DNA from: Gryganskiella cystojenkinii | Lineage: Eukaryota > Mortierellomycota > Mortierellomycetes > Mortierellales > Mortierellaceae | Length of the DNA: 64,000 nucleotides | Direction: 5' to 3' | Assembly: GCA_015852425.1 (NCBI GenBank) | Contig: JAAAIG010000007.1 | Coordinates: forward strand, 9,541 to 73,540 | Part shown: one piece after another, positions 1 to 10,913 of the stretch | How positions within the stretch are numbered: the first letter of the stretch is position 1 | How the letters are laid out: each line of letters starts with the position of its first letter | The notes under the pieces: model-generated | What the model was told of the DNA's origin: nothing | The model's input: only the letters and a program-made list of their open reading frames with translations | Databases searched by the model: none | Program-made: the position numbers and the translations under genes

Positions 1-232
1 AAAAAAAAAAGCTCGAAAACTTGACTGGACCACACACAAGCCACCAGCCACCAGTCGAGATTCTTCTGGAGGGGGGCGATGTCGCAAACTGTTAATTCAT
101 TTCTCCATTGACCCATTCACACTCTTTCCTTTCTCTCTTCACATTCTTCATATTTACCCATTCATTTCTCTTACTCTCCTCGCTTCTCCATTTCCATTCT
201 CTCTTGACCGCGACAAATTTACATAGGACCCA

Positions 233-909
233 ATGGTACGTTCATTTTGTTCGTAATTTATCACTCACCAATGCCCAGGACGCACACCATCAAAGTCAAC
301 AGCTAACCTCACCAGCCCGCCCTTTTGTTTCCTTTTCACTTCTAGGCTTATTTCCTTCCACAGCTCGAGAACGGATGGCAAGTCGATCAGGCTATCCTCT
401 CAGAAGAAGACCGTGTCGTTATCTTGCGCTTTGGAACCAGTTGGGTATGTTTAAACACTTGATACTCCTGAAAATACTCACATCTCATTACACCCATGCA
501 TGCCCAAAGGGCTATTAGCACCGATGCCCCATAAACATACTAACCTTTTTTCTTTTCTTTCCTTATCCAATTCCTGATTTAGGACCCCACTTGCATGCTG
601 ATGGATGATCTTTTGTACTCTGTAGCGGAAAAGATCAAGAATTTTGCCGTTGTCTACCTGGTCGATAACCAACTGGTCCCAGATTTCAACAAGATGTACG
701 AATTGTACGACCCTTGCACGACCATGTTCTTCTTCCGCAACAAACACATCATGGTCGATCTCGGCACAGGAAACAACAACAAGATCAACTGGGCACTGGA
801 GAGCAAACAAGAGTTGATTGATATTGTGGAAACAGTCTTCAGAGGAGCACGTAAGGGCCGTGGTCTCGTGGTCTCGCCCAAGGATTACTCGACAAAGTAC
901 AAGTATTAA
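233..909 (+). CDS. DIB1: U5 snRNP protein Dib1/TXNL4A (15 kDa)
   Basis: Spliceosomal thioredoxin-fold protein of the U4/U6.U5 tri-snRNP, needed for pre-mRNA splicing in the nucleus. Two exons are certain: 364-444 (starts LENGWQVDQAILSEEDR) and 583-909 (starts DPTCM, ends STKYKY). They join in phase 0 across an intron with GTATGT and TTTAG ends. The motifs VPDFNKMYELYDPCT, FFFRNKHIM and GTGNNNKINWA are diagnostic and nearly invariant in eukaryotes. The usual first residues (MSY-x-LPH in relatives) are not found upstream. The only start I can fit is an ATG at 233-235 followed immediately by a GTACGT donor, a one-codon first exon spliced in phase 0 to 364. This gives 136 aa against about 142 in relatives. 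The family call is very secure; the N-terminus is tentative. Confidence 0.93.
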
Positions 910-1192
910 AGGGCTTTTCAGGAAGATGGGACATGGCCCTTCAACCCTGTATTATCTAGCTACTCCTTGCAGCAACTGTCGCTATCTTCAAAAATGATCA
1001 TCCAGGGTATCCTCTTAGTTTGCAGCACTGTCGATCCTTTCTTTTAGATGGGAGGTCGAGCTGAATTGCGACTTCAGCATAGAATAAAGCGGATTGTATA
1101 TTATCGTATCTGTTGGAGTTGCAGGGAGCAATTGAGCTGCGGGGACGGACGATGTAGGTGTTGCAGTAGGTGATCTGCAGAGTTATGTGGTT

Positions 1193-1204
1193 GCCACCAA
1201 TTTT
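1193..1204. promoter_or_regulatory. GCCACCAATTTT promoter motif (CCAAT-type)
   Basis: The sequence GCCACCAATTTT lies 163 bp upstream of the mS41 start codon. Closely related copies occur, in either orientation, upstream of other genes in the window (25664, 41927, 48972), which suggests a CCAAT-box-like element bound by an NF-Y/HAP-type factor. The function is inferred from recurrence and spacing only. Confidence 0.3.
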
Positions 1205-1366
1205 GCACTGGTGTTGCAACACGTGACTATTTCTCAAGCCACCAAAAACAGATCTCCGGCAAAAGAAGCCTCTTCCATGCAAACACATGCGAAGAACGAC
1301 ATTCCTTTTGGACAGACAGACAGACCGACTCTCTTCACGGGACATTCAACAGCAGTTATATCAATC

Positions 1367-2033
1367 ATGAACACACTCGCTCGCTGCATCACAAGGACTT
1401 CAGCCACAGGCATCCGTGGTATCCATGGAGGTGCCACCAAAAAGACGGTGCCAGCACCACGAGGTAACAAGATTGATCCAGTACATTGTCCAGGAATCAG
1501 GACACAAGGAATGGAAATGGAATGGACGCAACGCAAACTCGAATAGCCTCCAGGGGATGATTGCATGGACGGACATGTTTGAGTAAATTCTACGCAAAAG
1601 CGTCTATAAAACAAGGATTCTGTCAGCATGCCTAACGCCGTTTTCTGAATTTCCTAGGAGATATCAACGATCCCACCACATTTTTGACAAAGATTGGCCG
1701 TAACTCTGCCTCGGTCGCCGACAAGTTCAAATCTTGGGAGCACCTGTTCACAGCTACGCCCGCCGAAATGAGGACCGACATGGCCTTATCTGTCAAGCAG
1801 AGACGCTGGATCTTGAGCTGGACGGAAAAGTACCGGTAAGGAGTGGCGGGTATCCATGTCAAAGTTGGACTCGGTCTTGTTATAGTGTCGTTTTCTGCAA
1901 TGTTGTCATAGCAAGATCTCACTGTAGTGTTTCTAATGTCGATTTTTCACCTGTGCATGCTTATCCTGTTTTTAGCCAGGGCGTTGAGCCATATGTCATC
2001 CCTACCAAGCCTGTCAAGAAAAAGACCAAGTAA
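1367..2033 (+). CDS. FYV4: Mitochondrial small ribosomal subunit protein mS41 (Fyv4-like, IGR motif)
   Basis: Mitochondrial ribosomal small-subunit protein. Exons 1367-1463, 1658-1835 and 1976-2033 join in frame (97+178+58 nt) to a 110-aa protein. The N-terminus is basic and Ser/Thr/Ala-rich, like a mitochondrial presequence. The core carries the IGR signature (FLTKIGRNSASVADKF, then SWEHLF) and the VKQRRWILSWTEKYRQG segment typical of the family. The C-terminus is Lys-rich (KPVKKKTK). Donors are GTAACA and GTAAGG; both acceptors are TAG. The family is recognised from the IGR motif and from small size. Confidence in the splice model is high because each join keeps family sequence intact, notably EKYR-QGVEP across the last intron. 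Confidence 0.88.
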
Positions 2034-2520
2034 AGGGACAATAAGCGACGCACGGACAGAACCTGAGAATAGACAAAAAAAACATACAGCATCTCGTCAA
2101 ATACATTGTAATTTATCAAAGAAACAGATATGCTTGGAATCCACTTTTTCAAGTTGCGGCCTGAGGACCGATATCCCTCCTCAATGACGAAGCGGCGACC
2201 GTGTAATCCTGGCGTGCAGCCATGGTTTAGAATCGTTTTAAGCTCGCCATGTTGCTGTGACATATGGCGACCATCGGGGTATGGTTGCGCATACACAATC
2301 TCAGTGTCTTGATATGTTGGTGTGAAGAAGGACGACGGCGACAAGGACTTTGTGCCTATCGTGTGTAAAGGTCTTATGACGACGGTGGGTCAAACCTTCC
2401 AATTGTAGCACAAGTACCTATGAACTTTGACCTCCACAACGTCTCTCCTTCTGTTTCCTCGGTCTCCACTTGTTGGCCTGTAAAAATACTCATTGATGTC
2501 CGCTCGACAGCTGAGACCAT
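1961..2520 (-). CDS. Putative small two-exon gene, unknown function, convergent with mS41
   Basis: I do not recognise the protein. An ATG at 2520 opens a 103-nt exon (2418-2520; begins MVSAVERTSMSIFTG, ends WRSKFIG). It is followed by a 62-nt intron with a GTACTTG donor and a GATAG acceptor. The next exon starts at 2355 and continues in phase through TKSLSPSSFFTPTYQDTEIV, AQPYPDGRHMSQQHGELK and GRRFVIEEGYRSSGRN. The reading frame stays open to 1961, which would overlap the last mS41 exon antisense, so the true 3' end is probably set by a further splice or lies near 2100. The support is the phase-matched intron and the protein-like composition. The alternative is non-coding 3' sequence. Confidence 0.35.
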
Positions 2521-3087
2521 TCTCAGAGAGAAAGAGACACTCAAAATGAATCCAAAAGAAGCCCCGCTTTTAAATAATCTAGGCGCCGCTCCTCGCCTTC
2601 TTTTGAATTCACTTTTATAAGGTTGTTCGCCATCAAAGAGTCCTTCTAGACTAGTAAAAAAAAAGACATCTTTTCTTCAAGACATTATTATTGAGAAAAC
2701 ATAAACATAAACAAAAAAAAACAAAATAAAAAAAAATAAAGTGCACAACGAGCGCCCGTCAGTTACGGGAGGTATTATTCGTTTTTCCCCCTTTGTCCTT
2801 TTCACTTTCTCTTTTTTCGCACTCTCCATTCGCCAGCACCATTGTCGTACCTTCTCATTCACATTTGCATTCATTCCATAGTTCATTCCATCATTCCTCT
2901 TACCAAGCGTCGCTGTTGGTTGTTGTAAAAACGCGCCTAGTCGAACTTTGTACCACCATCACTCAATTCTTTCTAATTCTCCCGGTCGATCGTCCCTCCT
3001 CTCGTACTCTTATTGTACCTCTCTCACGAACAAACCAAAGAAAAGAAACAAAGCAGGTATCAACACAGGAAGCAAGAAAGACAGCAA

Positions 3088-6000
3088 ATGGCGCCTCCAA
3101 AATGGAAGACAGAACAAGTCCCCTCCCATAAGTTTGAATTCATTCATATCCCCGATTTTCACTCGAACTCGATCTGGGCTCACCTCCGTTACAGTTGGGT
3201 CTGGATTATGTTCTTCAAGGCGATCCTGGTTCTTTGCGGAGATATCTGGACGTGCACGATTCTCATCATCTCTGGCTCTTGGACATCCGAGATCAAGCCA
3301 ACGATCGATATCTCTATCGCTCGCTGGGTCTTCTCAGCCTGTATCCTTCTATCGCTTGTCCTGTTGGCGTTTGACTTCCGTAAAGCCAACAAAGTCATCA
3401 AGAGTCAAGATATCTCTTATGCGGTCTCGAACCAGATCGTCTCGGGTTTCTATTGTCTCCAAAAGTTTGACTATTTCTGCTTTATCGAAAAAATCCGGAA
3501 CTCGAGTAAACTCCACGACAAGCTGTCCTTTTTTGTCTTTTTCCAATTGAAGGGTAAGTGAGGGCGATAGACGGAGAACAAGAATGCAATGGTTCTTTCG
3601 GTTCACTAACTTTATCTATTGAATGCTATGTATTTGCCTAGGATGGAAGCATCTGGTTGTCCAGGCGCCTCGTCAAGTCATTAATATTATGACCCTGATC
3701 GCGTTCATGAAAGCCATGGGGTTCGAGTTTGAACATCTGGATGATATTGGTCGTATCCTCCCAAACGTCAAGAACGCAGACAAGTTTACGTTCTGTGTCA
3801 TGGTTTTCACCTCCTTAATGTTCATCTTTTCCGGCCTTGCGACCCTGATCGCCGTCATGCTCTGGGTCCCGCTGGTGGCCAAGGTCCAAGGCAACCTCAA
3901 GGAATACGTCTGTCACAAGATGGACAAGCGGATCGATACTATTATCAAAAAGACGACTCGAGAAAGGGCCAACAAGACCAGAATGTTGGAAGAAATGCAG
4001 GAACGAAACTCGGGCACGAACCGACATGGAGGCAACGACGGGAATGGTAACAGTGGCGGTCCTGGCGCGAGCGGTGCCTTTGACAGTAATGGAGGAACCA
4101 AGGGAAGTGGTCGTCTGGCCCACGCCCTCTTGCCTAAAAAGTCGCCACATCAAGCAATTTCCCCCCGTCGACCCAAGCCAACTCTCCCTGACATTGACGT
4201 TATCCTCGCCAATGCCTCAGAGGATATTCGATTGCCCACGAGAGCTCATCACATCGGACAGTCACCTTCTCATCAACACAGAGAGACGCAACACCTGCCA
4301 CCGATGCCCACGCATAATCCGTCGTATCATGTCCAGCACAGTCAATTTCAGCATCAAGACCAACAGCAGTATCCGCCGCGAGGCGCCTCTCCTTACAATA
4401 ACAGCAACAACAACAACGACGGCCGCTCGACCTCACGCCAAACTTCACAAAGATCCTTCCATACCAATTCTGTCCCAACACTGGCTCAGCACGGAAGTAG
4501 CCACAGTTTACATTACCAGAGTCAATACAGTGACTTTCCTATACCATCCCCACCCCAAATTGCGCGCAGCTTGCCTCGTCGGCAACGTTCCATGGCCTCG
4601 GCCGCAAGCCATCACACAGATGACAGCTCGCCCATTCTATATCCTCGCAGTATCGGTAACTCCATGTCCCATACAGGAGGAGTAACAACACTCCCGGCCA
4701 TGATAGGTAAAGGACGAAATCTATCGGATCAGCAACAGGCAGCTCGGTTTTATACCCAACAACAAAATTTCCAACAGATCTATCATCAACGACTACTTCA
4801 ACAACAATCGCTGCCGCATCAGTCGCAAGAACCTCAACAACAAGAGTCGGCATCCAGTTTGCAGCTGCAACCAGTACAAAGTCAACACTATCACGACTCC
4901 AACCCTCGTGCAACATCAACCGCAGGGTCAGCCCTGGAATCAACATTTCTTCATCAAACCAGCGAGCACCCCGAGAACTGGTCTTCGCACTATGGGTTCG
5001 CAGCGGATGAGAGCCCCAGCGAGACGCCTATGGCTTCTGAGCACTTTACGATGTGTCGACCGGATTCGGGTGTGCTCCCAGATACTATGGATCCGTATTA
5101 TGTCAGGATGACAACTGGCAGTGGTGGCGTTCGTGCCGGAGTTGGTCGGGGTGGAGGACTCGACCATGTTAACGAAACTGAGGATAATGTAATGTCGATG
5201 ATGAACTGTCGTGGGAGCAGCAGTAGCAGCCTCTTGGGTAAAAACAGCAAGATCTACCAACCAGATAAGACCGAGCTCGAGCACTATGATTCGCTTTACA
5301 AGGAAACTGTGACTGATACTCATCGGCGGGTGAGGGCTAGCCGATCGATGCCTGCCCGGTCCAAGTGTTCAAGGGCATCCTTCCGTTCTGTCTCGCCCGA
5401 GCTGTCCTATGTGATGACGACGCGGAAACAACAACAGCATCCGCTCGATCCAGAGGGCCAAACGAACCGACCTTCACTGGACGCTCCACCTCAGTCAAAC
5501 CTGCAGTTATTACGGTCAGTTCAGGAACAAGGAATGAGTTTAAACTCTCATCCTCTGCCACGATCCAGTAGGGACAACAACAGCAACAGTAATAGAGACG
5601 ACAGCACTCAATCCAACCATCTTCCAAATCTTTACAACGACCCGGACAGACCGTTGTCTGTGCTCGACCCACCCAGTGCTCTTTTTATGGGCCACAGTCG
5701 AACACTTTCCAATTGTTCGCTCGCTTCGTCCACAACCTCTTCCTCTGTTCAATACCTGAATACCTGCTATGTTGCTTCCTCTGGAGGTTCAATATCCTCA
5801 CCCACATCCTCAGGAGGCCATCCTTACAACAGACCACCAGCAGCTGCCGACCTTGTCGCTGCCGTTGAGCCTCAGTCCGGCAGTTCCTCTACGGCTTCAT
5901 CTCCACGACGTGCACATCACCAACCTCCTCCTTCTTCTTACCACTACCGTCGCAATGGATCGACCACTCTGTCTCTTGCAGGCTCTTCCGCCAACCCGTC

Positions 6001-7198
6001 TCCTCGAGTTTCCATGGATCAGTTACGGCCCACGGTTTCTCCCAGAGTCTCCATGGATCAGTTACGGCCCACGGTTTCTCCCAGAGTCTCCATGGATCAA
6101 TTCCGAACATTGTCTTCGACCTCGTTGCAGTACCTAAGGCCTTATTCACCTCGACAGTCCTCGGAACTTGCTCGACCTTACCCAACACCGCCTCTCTCGA
6201 CTATAACGCTCCAGCATCAACACGAGGGCAAGATGGAGCTGAACGAGGAAGAGTGCAAACGCTCTGCGGCGATCGCGGTCGCAGTGTCCGCTGCAGAGAC
6301 GGGAAACGCACTTCGGATTGAAGATGTTCTACTGGATTTGATCATCCCGGAGGACGAATATGGTTTCTCGTCGACTCGAGCTGTTGTCCCTTCTGTCACG
6401 TCGTATGCTCAACACCAACAGTACCAGCAGCATCATGGGCATCAACATCAACAACAGCAAGAGGAGATGTTCATGGTTACCCCTCGAGTGAAGACGCCAC
6501 CGATGGTCTCGACATCCGGCACACCCACTATGATGATGCACGAAGAACAACAAGGAGATTACTTTTTCCCGAGTCGCGAGGAATCGTATGTTAAGGTCGA
6601 AGTCGCTGCCTCTTCAACAATCAAGGTCGAGGTCGATTCTTATTCGCATTCGGTCCACGAACCATCAACGCCGTCGTTGAAATCTGTCCTGACGAATCAT
6701 ATGCTCCCACCGCCGCCTCCGTTGCCTTCCTTGCCCATGCCCGCGTTCCATCACTCGCGTATTTCCTCGCAGCCGTTGTCGCCTCTGCCGCTGGACGCCT
6801 CCTCCTCCTCAAACACAACAACCATGGATCATAATAAGAACAACGACAAGGGCAGCAACAGCAGTGGTATGCTCCAAAGTTTTGAGGAAGGCGAGGAATT
6901 CGAGGACGAGGACGAGAACGAATGGGAAGAAGAAAAGCTCGGGACAGCGACCAGGATCTTGTCTAGACGGATGACCATCCTCTCCCGTCAAGATGGGTTG
7001 AACGTACCAGAACAACGGAAGACCACAAACCCCTATGCGGAATTCATTCGATCGAATTCCCTAGGACTGGAGGAGGATCAAGAAATGTCTTCCGCAAGAA
7101 GACCCGAGACTCCAACGACCGTGGTCGTTCTCTCCGCACCGCCGTCGATGGCGGACCTGGCCTCGACTTTGAGAGCGAGTATGGAGATGGACCGCTGA
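3088..7198 (+). CDS. KCH1/PRM6-family low-affinity potassium transporter with long disordered tail
   Basis: Two exons (3088-3553 and 3642-7198, phase-1 intron with GTAAGT and CCTAG) give 1340 aa. Residues about 1-240 match the fungal Kch1/Prm6 family. They include the segment SHKFEFIHIPDF, membrane spans near 36-62, 79-96, 164-182 and 204-235, and the loop FRKANKVIKSQDISYAV. A following HKMDKRIDTIIKKTTRERANKTR stretch is basic and helical. In yeast the family mediates K+ influx and supports calcium signalling. The remaining about 1080 residues are low-complexity (Gln/Ser/His/Pro/Asn) with acidic and Pro-rich patches. They include a 13-residue tandem repeat (SPRVSMDQLRPTV) at 5999-6109. Yeast members are far shorter, so this tail may be a cytosolic regulatory region. 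The start is the first ATG after a CAA-rich leader. Confidence 0.8.
5999..6109 (+). repeat. Intragenic 39-bp tandem repeat (about 2.8 copies)
   Basis: Two full 39-bp units (5999-6037, 6038-6076) and a diverging third encode SPRVSMDQLRPTV, SPRVSMDQLRPTV and SPRVSMDQFRTL inside the KCH1-like tail. Units two and three start with identical bases, so the duplication is recent. Confidence 0.85.
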
Positions 7199-7414
7199 AA
7201 ATAGAGAATCAATAATATATAATATATTTCTGCCATGCAGTCAAAGGGAAAAACATGACTGGGGTTTTTTGTTCTTTTTTCAAGAAGTCATAAAGGGACA
7301 GGTATGATGCATAAAAATGGATAAGAATAGTATTGTTACAAAAACTATATAATTTACAGACGGGGTGGGAGAGTGACAGAAAAAAAGCAAAGACTAAAAG
7401 AGAAATTAGAGTTA

Positions 7415-10400
7415 TCATGGCGCTTTTTGTGAGGTGGATGACCGATTCAGTAGATACGATGACGGTGACGGCTGTTGCTGTTGCTGCTGTTGACGTTGTT
7501 GTTGATGTTGTTGCTGCAGAGCATACTGTTGTTGCAGAACTTGTTGGTGTGCAAAGAGCATTTGCTGTTCAATAGACGAAGTCAAGGATGGGAAGGGGTT
7601 GCTGCTGCCGAAAATTCCCGTGTTGCTGTTGCTGTTGCTGTTGCCGTTGCTATCTGTACGGTCATACTGGTCCAGACCTGCTGTACCATTGATCGATGTC
7701 GAGGATGCAGCCTCCTCTCGGTCTTGACTCGTAGAAGTACCAATCGAGGCGGTCATCTTGACCGAGGATATCGACTCGCTTGTCGTAGTTGCCTCTGAAA
7801 TGGGCGATGGAGAAATCGTCGAACGAGGGTAGTTGGAGTGCGGATGCGATAGCGTTTGTTGCTGTTGCTGTTGCTGGTGCTGTTGTTGAAGCTGTTGATG
7901 TCTCATCCACAACATCCGAACGTCGTTCTCGTCGGACTGGTTCATGATCTGTCGTTGTTGATGAATCCACCGAGGCAGGAGCAAAGTCTGTTGTTCACCC
8001 AAGTAATGGTGATCCTGCTCATAATAGAGCAACAGACTTTGAAGCATGTCGTAGGCCTCATCCTTCGAGGGGACCTTCTTCATCCCACCATCAACAGTCA
8101 TACCAAAGGGTGACGTGTCGGCAGTATCCCTGTCAGGAGTGGTCAGGAGTGTTGATGGCTGTTGTTGCCGTGAATAAAAATTGTCGCGACTTTGGTTGTT
8201 GATCGTGGCACTGGTATAGTTGAGTATCAATTGAGAGGATGCGAGCGAGTTGGTGGTGCCCCCAAAGCTGTTTTGTTGCGATGAAGACGACGATGACGAT
8301 GCAGGAGGCGTAGACGAGAGGGCTGGGAGCGAGTCAAAAAGACTTGGGAGTGAGTCCAAGATCGAAGGTGAGTGCGGTTGTTGTTGATGATGAGAATGTT
8401 GTTGCTGTTGAATGAGAGGAGAGGGCCCGAGGTTGAGGAACGAACTGTGCGAGGGGTGTGCGAGCGAGGAGGTTGGGAGGATTTGTTGGTGATAGTGAGG
8501 GGCCAATGACGATGAAGATGAAGTCACTGCTGAGGAGAGAATTGAGTATGGACCCAGGGAGGCGTAAGGGGAAGACGATTCGCTAAATGGGTGAAGGGTC
8601 CGGCTCGCGAGGGCCTGCAACTGACTCGCGAACGAGGACGCGTAGGAAGATGGCACATAAGAGGTTGAAGCAGCATAGGAGGGAGACGTGGAGGCATAGG
8701 TGGACGCAGGGCTGGTTGAGGTTGTCGTCGAGGTGGTCGAGACAGACGAAGATCGTGCATGCTTGTTGTTGTTGCTGTCTGTGTTGGTGGGGGTAGAAGT
8801 CGCTGCGCCGAATGATGATGAGGAGATGTCAAAATCCTTTCCAAATAGTTCCTGACTCGAGTGATACTCCTCTTCTTCATCGTCTTGGCTCTCGCCGTCA
8901 TTTTCGCCCTGACCCACAGACGAAGAAGTCTGGGGTTGAGCAGAGACATGTGGTCGAGTGGATGTGGAGTGGGATGATGTCCTCCGCCCTTGTTGAGCTT
9001 TGCCTTGGCGCTGGGGCAGACTTGTTGATTGTTGCTGACCAAGGTGGCGATGATGGGACTGATGACGAGATTGGTGGTGGTGGTAGCTTCGTTGTTGGTG
9101 AGCATCAGCTGCTCCAGCCGGGCTTTTGGTCGAGGACGCGGTCGAGGCAGCCGTTTCGGTGGATGGTGAAGAGCTTGACCCGAGGGGGTCCATCTCAATG
9201 ATCCACCGATAACAACCGAGCCGATCCGCAGCCCATTGAACACCCAAACGACGTTTGAAATGTCTCAGCCATCCAAACGAGCATCGCATCCTAGATGCAC
9301 TCGGAATTCCCCGGGCCAGTCGGAGCGCATGGGTTTGAAGCTCGGCATCGTTCAGACGACGCCCGTGCGCATCCACGGCCTCGGACGACTTTAAGAACTC
9401 GACCATAGCTCGGTCCAACTCAACGGAAGCTGGTTCACGCACACGCTTGAGCTGTCCTTCCCAACGAGCACCTAATTGAAATAATAATTGCAATAAAAAA
9501 GAATTATTCCCAAAGAAAAATGGAAGAAAAAAAATTAGGAATAAATAAAAATAAGAGCAGCTAAACGTCCTCGGCAAAGTGAAGCGAACCGACGCGAGGC
9601 GACGCGAGTGAGCATGAGCTTATGTTGCACAGGTGCACTGAGGGTGAAGGCATCCAACAAAAGCTGCAAGGGGAACGTGTGTCGAAAATTGAGAGCCTTT
9701 TCCAATTATTGAATTAGGATTGAATGGAGGGAAAGAGAGTACGTTTGTTGTCGGTTACACCTTGCAAAATTTTTAAGTGGTGATCTGTCTGCCCACTTTG
9801 CAGATTGCAACCGACTTGCCAAATGTGGAGAACAGCATACTAACATCAACATACGTCTTCTGTTGATTTTGTGGTTCTGGTCATGATGAACGTAAATGAT
9901 TGAAAGTAAATGACAAATAAAAAAGGAAGAAAAAATATTGATGGGGGCGAAAATGATCAATCATTACCTTCTCCTGAGAGTGCCTCGTAACTGACAGGAA
10001 CAGGGAGTAGATCGACGACCACGCTGTTCCCTCTGAGGCTACTGCTTATGCTCCGAGCTTGTTTACCTCCAGATCGACTTGACGATTTCGAGATCCGACC
10101 AGAAGACTTATTTCGTTCAAGACAGGCCTCGTCTGAGGTTGTGTATGTGTTTGCGGAGGAGGTGGTGGCGGGAGATGATGATGACGAAGATGAGGATGAT
10201 GCTGACTGCTGGAGACCATTAATGCTGTTCTGCATGGATTGGTAGAGATCTCTGTGTCCAGCCATGAGGGAAGCACGCTGCTTGTGGAGAATTGAGTACA
10301 CTGTCACTCGAGCAATCCGGAGTCCCCAGGTGGCGAGGACCCAGTCGCAAACCTCTGTCGGTCGCAGTTTGTGAGTGTCTGCCTGGTGGATCAGCTGTCG

Positions 10401-10448
10401 TTTTTGCTCGCGTGTTAGCGAAGTGTGTTTCTCGCCAAAGACGCCCAT
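7415..10448 (-). CDS. CENP-B/ARS-binding-type HTH protein without transposase domain
   Basis: Two exons (9968-10448 and 7415-9471 on the minus strand, phase-1 intron of 496 nt with GTAATG and TTAG) encode 845 aa. Residues about 8-60 (SLTREQKRQLIHQADTH through TVYSILHKQ) form a CENP-B N-terminal/psq-like helix-turn-helix. After the splice, ARWEGQLKRVREPASVELDR through GWLRHFKRRLG is a second HTH of the CENP-B/Tc5 type. Together they make a bipartite DNA-binding unit as in fission yeast Abp1/Cbh proteins and pogo-type transposases. No DDE nuclease follows. The rest (about 600 aa) is Ser/Gln/His-rich with polyQ runs. Likely a nuclear DNA-binding protein domesticated from a transposase. The target is unknown. 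Confidence 0.75.
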
Positions 10449-10878
10449 GGCTCGATGTATTTTTTTCAGGTGATACTGAATTGGAGCGTTAAGAGCGAGG
10501 GCTATCGAAAATCAGAGGGGAAGGATCTGGGCGAAGTAACGTGTAATGCGAAAAATTGGAAAACGGTACGACGGTTGATGGTTGTGCACAACGGGTGGTG
10601 TGGGGTGGCGGTAAGACTGACAAAGAGAACTGAAGGGAGGTGGTAGATCGAACGATCGAAGACAAAATAATTATTATCTTTTGGGGTTCGGGGGTAGAAA
10701 GGGCAAAGGAAGGAAACGTGAAGAAGCTTCGATTTGATGAGCTGTTGGTTCTATTGATAATGATGATGATGGTGATGATGACGATGTTGAATGAAGAAGA
10801 AGGAGAAAGAAAGAAGGAAAGACGGAGTTTTTATAATCTTTTTCAGTTCTGAACATAAAGTTGACGGTGGACAGTCTC

Positions 10879-10913
<35 letters not shown>

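Noticed and set aside
8524..9243. 239-codon minus-strand frame inside the CENP-B-type gene
   Set aside because: An alternative frame of the Ser/Gln/His-rich tail; the Pro/Arg/His bias is what frame-shifted CAA/CAC repeats produce.
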